Shown here: positions 5,306 through 9,219 of the stretch, piece by piece
How positions within the stretch are numbered: position 1 is the stretch's first letter
How the letters are laid out: each line of letters starts with the position of its first letter
Source of the DNA: Candidatus Bathyarchaeota archaeon
GTDB taxonomy: Archaea > Thermoproteota > DRAE01
Length of the DNA stretch: 9,219 nt
Reading direction: 5' to 3'
Assembly: GCA_011041895.1 (NCBI GenBank)
Contig: DRAE01000104.1
Location: 1-9,219 of the forward strand
Translations under genes and position numbers: made by a program
Notes under the pieces: model-generated
What the model saw: the letters and a program-made list of their open reading frames with translations, nothing else
Database searches by the model: none
Told to the model about the DNA's origin: nothing

Positions 5306-5628
5306 GTGATAAAGAACTTGAGGAAATTAGAAGAAGAAAACTGGAGGAACTTAAGGCTCTAATGGAAGAGAAAAAAAGAGAGGAGGAACGGGCTGCAGCT
5401 GAAGTTGAGAAAATGTTGATCTTGAGGCAGATATTAACTCCTGAGGCAAGATCTCGTCTAGCAAATCTGAGGCTGATTCGCCCTCAGCTTGTTGCAGCGC
5501 TTGAAAATTATCTCATATCTCTATATCAAATGGGTAGAATCAATAGGCAGATAACAGATGATGAACTTAAAAGAATGCTTGCAAGATTAGTTAAGAAGAG
5601 AAGGGGATATAGAATAAAGAGGTTGTAA
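5302..5628 (+). CDS. PDCD5/TFAR19-family DNA-binding protein
   Basis: A 108-residue, mostly helical, highly charged protein. Residues 1-37 are a long Glu/Lys/Arg-rich helix; the conserved core begins with ILRQILTPEARSRLANLRLI (40-59), followed by RPQLVAALENYL and the QMGRINRQITDDELKRML block (76-93), then a basic tail. These are hallmarks of the family whose eukaryotic member is PDCD5 (linked to the CCT chaperonin and apoptosis) and whose archaeal members bind DNA; the true archaeal role remains unclear. Length is typical. The ATG overlaps the eS19 stop by ATGA and the eL39 gene starts 2 bp after its stop. Its place between ribosomal genes and close to prefoldin agrees with a role in translation or protein folding, but that is inference. 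Confidence 0.93.
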   Translation: MSDKELEEIRRRKLEELKALMEEKKREEERAAAEVEKMLILRQILTPEARSRLANLRLIRPQLVAALENYLISLYQMGRINRQITDDELKRMLARLVKKRRGYRIKRL

Positions 5629-5630
5629 AA

Positions 5631-5789
5631 ATGGCACGAAATAAGCCTGCAGCATACAAAAAGAGACTTGGGAAATGTGTCAAACAAAATCAACCTCTCC
5701 CAGTATGGATTAGAATGAAAACTAAAATGAAAGTCAGAGAAAATCCCGCAAGAAAACATTGGAGAAGCAGTAAATTAAAGAGGGGTTAA
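5631..5789 (+). CDS. rpl39e: 50S ribosomal protein L39e (eL39)
   Basis: A short 52-residue gene that is easy to miss. It starts MARNKPAAYKKRL and carries the family core LPVWIRMKTKMKVRENP (about 23-39) and the end RKHWRRSK-like RKHWRSSK. eL39 is a small, very basic protein lining the peptide exit tunnel of the large subunit, and archaeal members have about 51 residues. GAGGT at 5619-5623, seven bases before the ATG, is the binding site. It starts 2 bp after the PDCD5 stop and ends 1 bp before eL31, so all three are surely cotranscribed. Cys16 is a small peculiarity in an otherwise standard sequence. Confidence 0.97.
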   Translation: MARNKPAAYKKRLGKCVKQNQPLPVWIRMKTKMKVRENPARKHWRSSKLKRG

Positions 5790-5790
5790 A

Positions 5791-6102
5791 ATGTCATCTG
5801 AAGAGGGAATTACTGAGGTAATTGAAGAAAGGATATACACCGTCCCGCTCAGAAGACATTTCTTAAAGAAGACTAGGGTAAAGCGTGCAAAAGCTGCAGT
5901 GAATGCTCTCAGGAGATTCGTTAAAAGGCACATGAAAGTGGAGGAGGATGAACTAATAAGAATAGATCCTAAAGTCAATGAGGCTATATGGGCGAGAGGA
6001 GCTAAAAAACCTCCAGCTAGGATCAAGGTGCTTGTACAGAAAGTTAGGAGAGAAGACGAGACACATGTGGTATATGTTAAGTTACCGGAGGAAGAAAGTT
6101 GA
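5791..6102 (+). CDS. rpl31e: 50S ribosomal protein L31e (eL31)
   Basis: A 103-residue large-subunit protein located near the tunnel exit. After a short acidic start come ERIYTVPLRR (13-22), KRAKAAVNALRRFVKRHMK (31-49), the strand ELIRIDPKVNEAIWARG (54-70), KKPPARIKV and an acidic end. This covers the whole family domain; the N-terminal 10 residues are a variable extension. GAGGGG (5780-5785) precedes the ATG. The stop codon overlaps the next start by TTGA. In many archaea eL31 is followed by the genes for aIF6 and ribosomal protein LX; here neither is present and prefoldin alpha follows at once. Confidence 0.97.
   Translation: MSSEEGITEVIEERIYTVPLRRHFLKKTRVKRAKAAVNALRRFVKRHMKVEEDELIRIDPKVNEAIWARGAKKPPARIKVLVQKVRREDETHVVYVKLPEEES
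6087..6091 (+). promoter_or_regulatory. Ribosome binding site fixing the TTG start of prefoldin alpha
   Basis: GGAGG, the full core complement of the 16S rRNA 3' end, lies seven bases before TTG 6099-6101, inside the Pro-Glu-Glu codons at the end of eL31. The first in-frame ATG is 20 codons on, within the conserved coiled-coil region, and has no such site. Confidence 0.8.
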
Positions 6103-6533
6103 AGGAGCAAGCTTCTAAGAAAAAGGAGTCGCTTCTACGTGATTATCTTCAACAGTATATGACCTATGAAAATACCTTAAACTACATACAGTCCCAAATA
6201 GATAGCTTACGTTTATCATATAGAGAGGCGCTTGCAGCTAAGTCATTACTTGACTCATTTGAGGAGATTAAAGACCGCGATTTTCTGTCAGGAATGGGTT
6301 CAGGCATCTTCTTGGTATCAAAGTTATCTAACAAGAGCAAAGTTATGGTTTCCCTAGGAAAGGATGTTGTTGCTAAGCTTACAGTGAAGGAGGCCACTGC
6401 GTACTTAGACAATAAAATAAAAATGTTAGATGAGGCCATAAGTGTTCTACAGACTCGTCTAAACGAGATTGCCCAAGAGATGCTTCGACTTAGGTCAAAA
6501 ATTGAAGCCCTTTACAGAACAGTTCAAGGTTAG
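6099..6533 (+). CDS. pfdA: Prefoldin subunit alpha
   Basis: A 144-residue subunit of the hexameric prefoldin (GimC) chaperone, which captures unfolded chains and passes them to the thermosome. The pattern is coiled coil (about 8-55), a hairpin core with GSGIFLVSKL (67-76) and KVMVSLGKDVVAKL (80-93) forming the beta strands that join the alpha dimer, then a second coiled coil (95-141). The start is TTG, overlapping the eL31 stop as TTGA and chosen for a strong GGAGG at the right distance; starting at the first ATG would remove 20 residues of the first helix. Length agrees with the family. It sits 2 bp before ftsY, and together with eL39, eL31 and SecE puts nascent-chain folding and targeting functions in one operon. 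Confidence 0.93.
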   Translation: MKEQASKKKESLLRDYLQQYMTYENTLNYIQSQIDSLRLSYREALAAKSLLDSFEEIKDRDFLSGMGSGIFLVSKLSNKSKVMVSLGKDVVAKLTVKEATAYLDNKIKMLDEAISVLQTRLNEIAQEMLRLRSKIEALYRTVQG

Positions 6534-6535
6534 CC

Positions 6536-7453
6536 ATGTTCAAAGGTTTAAGGCAAGCTTTTTCAAGTTTCAAGGAGAATATATCATCTAGAACACTTTC
6601 TGAGGAAGAGCTTAACAGATATTTACAGCAATTATCGATTGAGCTTATATCAAACAATGTCGCAGTTGAAACTTGCGATGCAATCCTATCTAATATCAGA
6701 GACCAGCTTTTGGGAAGCAAAGTTAAAAGATTCTTAAATGTTGAGGAGTATTTGAGGTCGCTTGTCAAGGACGCCATCATAGGCATTCTAAAGGAGGATA
6801 TATCGTACCCTAGAATCGAGAGCTTGATATCGGAGAAGTTAAAAAGTTCTCCAGGGGAGCCTTTTATAATACTCTTTCTAGGGGTAAATGGTGTGGGTAA
6901 AACCACTACGATAGCCAAGTTGGCGAATTATCTAAGAAAAAGAGGTTACAAGGTACTTCTTTCATGTAGTGATACGTTTAGGGCAGGGGCTATTGAGCAG
7001 CTCTCAATACATGCTCAAAGACTTAATATTCCAATAATAAAAGGCGAGTATGGAGCTGACCCTGCTTCTGTAGCATTTAATGCAATAGAGCATGCCAAGG
7101 CTAGAGGATTTAACGTTGTTCTAATAGACACCGCTGGTAGAATGCACACTGACAGAAACTTACTCGAAGAAATGAAGAAAATAAAGAGGGTGGCGAAACC
7201 AGATCTTACTGTGTTGGTCCTTGATGCCCTAACAGGAAATGATGCGATATATCAAGCAGATATATTTGATAAAGAAGTTGGTTTTGATGCATTCATCGTT
7301 GCAAAATGTGATGCAGATGATAAGGGAGGAATATTAATATCCTTGATATACACTTTTAAAAAGCCTATATTATTTATAGGTATCGGGCAGTCCTATGATG
7401 ACATAGAGGTATTTACTCCCGATCACTTTGTCAAAAAGATACTGGAGGAGTAG
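6536..7453 (+). CDS. ftsY: Signal recognition particle receptor FtsY
   Basis: A 305-residue SRP GTPase, the membrane-associated receptor that docks SRP-ribosome complexes to the Sec translocon. The N domain helical bundle covers about 1-100; the G domain has GVNGVGKTTT (116-125, P loop), DTFRAGAIEQL (146-156), DTAGR (198-202), AKCD (256-259) followed by DADDKGG and the closing GIGQSYDDIEVF (282-293). The DTFRAGA block, the short acidic N terminus and the length separate it from SRP54, which would also have a methionine-rich M domain. The G4 motif is AKCD where TKxD is usual; the Lys and Asp that read guanine are kept. AGGTT lies just before the ATG, 2 bp after the pfdA stop. The last two Glu codons serve as the binding site of the next gene. 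Confidence 0.95.
   Translation: MFKGLRQAFSSFKENISSRTLSEEELNRYLQQLSIELISNNVAVETCDAILSNIRDQLLGSKVKRFLNVEEYLRSLVKDAIIGILKEDISYPRIESLISEKLKSSPGEPFIILFLGVNGVGKTTTIAKLANYLRKRGYKVLLSCSDTFRAGAIEQLSIHAQRLNIPIIKGEYGADPASVAFNAIEHAKARGFNVVLIDTAGRMHTDRNLLEEMKKIKRVAKPDLTVLVLDALTGNDAIYQADIFDKEVGFDAFIVAKCDADDKGGILISLIYTFKKPILFIGIGQSYDDIEVFTPDHFVKKILEE
7444..7450 (+). promoter_or_regulatory. Ribosome binding site fixing the TTG start of argF
   Basis: GGAGGAG lies six bases before TTG 7457-7459, within the final Glu-Glu codons of ftsY and directly before its TAG stop. The next in-frame ATG is at codon 26, after the conserved N-terminal block FLTLQDYSREEI, so the TTG start is well supported and coupling to ftsY translation is likely. 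Confidence 0.8.
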
Positions 7454-7456
7454 ACG

Positions 7457-8386
7457 TTGAAAAAAGACTTCCTAACACTCCAAGACTATAGCAGAGAGGA
7501 AATCCTAGCTCTCATAAAGCTCACGGAAGCCATGAAGAAGAATCCTAGGAAATATCAGGGCATAGCCTCAGGTAAAGTTATGCTACTCATATTCCAAAAA
7601 CCATCTACTAGGACTCGTGTATCCCTAGAAACGGCTATGGCGCATCTTGGCGGTTACTCGATTTTTCTCATGGAGTCTCATGCACAGCTTTCACGTGGTG
7701 AAACTGTAGAGGATACTGCAAGAGTTGTTGGAAGATATGTTGACATAATAGCTGCAAGGGTCTTTGAACAAAAGTTTGTTGAAACACTTGCTAAATATTC
7801 AAACAAGCCTGTAATAAACGCGTTAAGCGACAAATTCCATCCATGTCAAATTCTCTCTGACCTATTCACAATACTAGAGCATAAGGGGAAGTTGGAGGGT
7901 CTAAAGCTAGCTTACGTCGGTGACGGAAACAATGTATGCAACTCTCTGCTAATTGGGTGCAGTAAAGTTGGAATGGACATTACAGTTGCATCTCCGAAAG
8001 GGTATGAGCCCCCATCAGATGTTGTGCAAACTGCTCTTGAAAATGCAAAGAAGAGCGGGAGCAAAGTTGAGGTACTCAATGATCCAATAACTGCAGTAAG
8101 AGACGCTGACGTAGTCTACACTGATACATGGGTAAGCATGGGGCAGGAGGCTGAGGCAAATATTAGAGTTAAAGTTTTCAAACCATATCAGGTTAATGCA
8201 GAGCTACTTTCACATGCTCCAGATGATGTAGTTGTCATGCATTGTCTTCCAGCTCATAGAGGATATGAAATAACAGATGATGTAATGGATGGACCCAATT
8301 CAATAATCTTTGACCAAGCTGAAAATAGAATGCACTCTGGGAAAGCTATAATAGCATATCTGCTCGGGCTGGTGAGACTACCGTGA
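7457..8386 (+). CDS. argF: Ornithine carbamoyltransferase
   Basis: A 309-residue anabolic-type ornithine transcarbamylase, joining carbamoyl phosphate and ornithine to citrulline in arginine synthesis (cytoplasmic, trimer-based). The carbamoyl-phosphate domain shows FQKPSTRTRVSLE (46-58), with STRTR at 50-54, and HPCQILSDL (128-136); the ornithine domain shows GDGNNVCNSL (155-164), DTWVSMGQE (223-231), HCLPAHRG (262-269) and RMHSGKA (291-297). The SMG loop and HCLP identify ornithine rather than aspartate carbamoyltransferase, and all active-site motifs are intact. The start is TTG with a strong GGAGGAG before it. The stop overlaps the secE start (GTGA). No other arginine gene is near; its place within a translation and secretion operon is odd, yet base composition and signals match the neighbours, so there is no sign of recent transfer. 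Confidence 0.96.
   Translation: MKKDFLTLQDYSREEILALIKLTEAMKKNPRKYQGIASGKVMLLIFQKPSTRTRVSLETAMAHLGGYSIFLMESHAQLSRGETVEDTARVVGRYVDIIAARVFEQKFVETLAKYSNKPVINALSDKFHPCQILSDLFTILEHKGKLEGLKLAYVGDGNNVCNSLLIGCSKVGMDITVASPKGYEPPSDVVQTALENAKKSGSKVEVLNDPITAVRDADVVYTDTWVSMGQEAEANIRVKVFKPYQVNAELLSHAPDDVVVMHCLPAHRGYEITDDVMDGPNSIIFDQAENRMHSGKAIIAYLLGLVRLP
8371..8376 (+). promoter_or_regulatory. Ribosome binding site of the GTG-initiated secE
   Basis: GGTGAG, matching the GGAGGTGAT consensus in its right half, lies six bases before GTG 8383-8385 and inside the last codons of argF. It supports the GTG start and the 57-residue secE frame. Confidence 0.7.
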
Positions 8387-8556
8387 ACCTCAAGGATTTT
8401 GTGAATGGAGTTAAACGCCTATCCCGATGCCTCGTACTCCCATCATTTAACGAGCTCAAATTAGGTATTAGAATAGTATTCTTGGGTTTCCTGCTCATAG
8501 GGATGATAGCATTTATAATCAACATCATATTCGCTACTGTAAGGATAGCTCCATAA
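8383..8556 (+). CDS. secE: Preprotein translocase subunit SecE (Sec61 gamma)
   Basis: A 57-residue single-span membrane protein, easily missed for its size and GTG start. The N-terminal amphipathic part MNLKDFVNGVKRLSR is followed by the conserved LPSFNELK hinge (19-26) and one hydrophobic segment at about 28-52, with GFLLIGMIAFIINIIF matching the Sec61-gamma pattern. SecE clamps the two halves of the SecY channel in the plasma membrane. The family is 55-65 residues long in archaea, so the gene is complete. The GTG overlaps the argF stop and has GGTGAG upstream. It lies 11 bp before spt5 and then uL11, the standard secE-nusG/spt5-rplK order, which supports the identification strongly. It links with ftsY, two genes upstream, in cotranslational export. 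Confidence 0.93.
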   Translation: MNLKDFVNGVKRLSRCLVLPSFNELKLGIRIVFLGFLLIGMIAFIINIIFATVRIAP

Positions 8557-8567
8557 AGTGATACACG

Positions 8568-9044
8568 ATGTCCGAAGAAAAACATGAGAAGAAAACTAAG
8601 ACGAATATAATAACGTTTAGAATAGTCTCGGGAAGAGAGCGTAGTTTAGCTCTGATACTAGAGTCTCATCTTTCCTCAAGACCACACAAGATCAAAGCGA
8701 TAGTTCTCCCAGAGATAATAAAGGGTTACATGTTCGTTGAAACTGAAGACACTGGAGAAGCTGAGTTCCTCTTATCAGGTGTAAAAGACATCAAAGGTAG
8801 AGTTCCTGGAAGAGTAGATAGTGGACTTGAAGACCTTCTGGTACCCAAGTCTATAATCGACACTCTTAACCCAGGAGACGAAGTTGAAATCATTGGAGGG
8901 CCTTTCCGAGGAATGAGAGCCACCATCCAAAGAATAATTAAACCTAGGAATGAGGTAATATTACTACTAAAGGAGACTGAGGTTCCTGTGCCTATAACTG
9001 TGCACGTAGACTACGTTAAAAAAGTGAAAAGCGGTGAAAAGTGA
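8568..9044 (+). CDS. spt5: Transcription elongation factor Spt5 (NusG family)
   Basis: A 158-residue archaeal Spt5. A Lys-rich N-terminal tail (1-12) precedes the NGN domain (about 13-92), with FRIVSGRE, KIKAIVLPEIIKGYMFVE (41-58) and the VPGRV strand; the KOW domain follows, with NPGDEVEIIGGPFRGMRA (101-118). The NGN domain binds the RNA polymerase clamp with Spt4 and raises processivity; the KOW domain can contact the ribosome or RNA. One KOW domain and this length are standard for archaea. GTGAT at 8558-8562 precedes the ATG by five bases. The stop shares one base with the uL11 start (TGATG). Spt4 is not in the window. With aCPSF1, which works together with Spt4/5 in archaeal termination, both halves of that system lie within 6 kb. 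Confidence 0.95.
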   Translation: MSEEKHEKKTKTNIITFRIVSGRERSLALILESHLSSRPHKIKAIVLPEIIKGYMFVETEDTGEAEFLLSGVKDIKGRVPGRVDSGLEDLLVPKSIIDTLNPGDEVEIIGGPFRGMRATIQRIIKPRNEVILLLKETEVPVPITVHVDYVKKVKSGEK

Positions 9045-9219
9045 TGGGCGAGAAAAAAGTAGTGAAGGTGATGGTTACCGGGGGTCAAGCCTCAGCAGGA
9101 CCACCGCTTGGACCAGCCCTAGGTCCACTTGGAGTAAATCTATACGCTGTAGTTCAAGAGATCAATAAACAGACCAAGGATTTTGAAGGTTTAAAAGTTC
9201 CAGTTGAAGTTGAGGTCGA
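9044..9219 (+). CDS. rpl11: 50S ribosomal protein L11 (uL11), N-terminal part (cut by window edge)
   Basis: 58 complete codons are visible before the right edge, out of about 160-170 in archaeal members. After MGEKKVVKVMV comes the signature GGQASAGPPLGPALGPLGV (13-31), with the proline-rich loop where thiostrepton-type drugs bind, then NLYAVVQEIN and KVPVEVEV. uL11 forms the stalk base and the GTPase-associated centre with 23S rRNA. GGTGA at 9033-9037 lies six bases before the ATG, inside the end of spt5, and the start overlaps its stop by one base. In archaea uL1, uL10 and P1 (L12) usually follow, beyond this window. Confidence 0.97.
   Translation, partial: MGEKKVVKVMVTGGQASAGPPLGPALGPLGVNLYAVVQEINKQTKDFEGLKVPVEVEV

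Noticed and set aside
4924..6110. Several 77-113-residue minus-strand open frames under eS19, PDCD5, eL39 and eL31.
   Set aside because: They overlap well-identified genes in full, are Ser/Leu/Phe-rich as expected from the antisense of Lys/Glu-rich proteins, and show no family resemblance.
6099..6161. Prefoldin alpha beginning at the internal ATG near 6159.
   Set aside because: This would drop 20 residues of the first coiled coil, and a perfect GGAGG stands seven bases before the TTG.
1..9219. Mobile elements, CRISPR repeats, defence or toxin genes, or another hidden new system.
   Set aside because: No transposase or integrase motifs, no spaced direct repeats and no unassigned gene of useful length remain; all plus-strand space is filled by conserved core genes.

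Overview
The window is a stretch of archaeal core-genome DNA. The archaeal assignment rests on several independent genes. These are a sn-glycerol-1-phosphate dehydrogenase (the enzyme that sets archaeal lipid chirality), a proteasome beta subunit, a KH/metallo-beta-lactamase/beta-CASP nuclease of the aCPSF1 type, archaeal/eukaryotic-type ribosomal proteins (eL37, eS19, eL39, eL31, uL11), an RNase P Rpp21 subunit, PDCD5, prefoldin alpha, Spt5 and a Sec61-gamma-type SecE. A SepF-like protein points to a lineage dividing with FtsZ. Gene content and order suggest a TACK-group archaeon, but no gene here fixes the phylum. Coding density is very high, with start/stop overlaps and clear GGAGG/GGTGA-type ribosome binding sites.

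Layout: (1) 1-431, minus: 5' part of the glycerol-1-phosphate dehydrogenase gene, cut by the window edge. (2) 432-670: the largest non-coding gap (239 bp), divergent, holding promoter-like AT-rich sites and one doubtful 21-codon ORF. (3) 680-3256, plus: psmB and the aCPSF1 nuclease, six bases apart. (4) 3259-3576, minus: sepF, convergent with the nuclease gene (2 bp between stops) and divergent from the next unit over a short TTTAAATA-containing intergenic region. (5) 3673-4775, plus: LSm, eL37, four tandem tRNA genes (Ala-GGC, Val-GAC, Phe-GAA, Gly-GCC) and then the RNase P protein gene rnp4, all tightly packed. (6) 4865-9219, plus: one long run of eS19, PDCD5, eL39, eL31, prefoldin alpha, ftsY, argF, secE, spt5 and the beginning of uL11. 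Most junctions overlap or lie within a few bases, so this looks like a single operon with translational coupling.

How the genes work together: the window is almost entirely information processing. It covers ribosome assembly (eL37, eS19, eL39, eL31, uL11), RNA processing and termination (LSm, RNase P protein, aCPSF1, Spt5), nascent-chain folding and targeting (prefoldin, FtsY, SecE), protein turnover (proteasome) and division (SepF). The one metabolic intruder in the long operon is argF (arginine biosynthesis), between ftsY and secE. Two small genes, eL39 (52 aa) and secE (57 aa), are easily overlooked and are annotated here.

No mobile element, CRISPR array, toxin-antitoxin pair or defence system is visible. 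The most unusual points are the tRNA array placed directly before an RNase P subunit gene, neighbouring tRNA-Ala and tRNA-Val whose acceptor stems differ at only one base (the G3:U70 identity pair), a GC-rich hairpin repeating the tRNA-Phe acceptor strand, and an operon lacking the aIF6 and LX genes that often sit between eL31 and prefoldin alpha.
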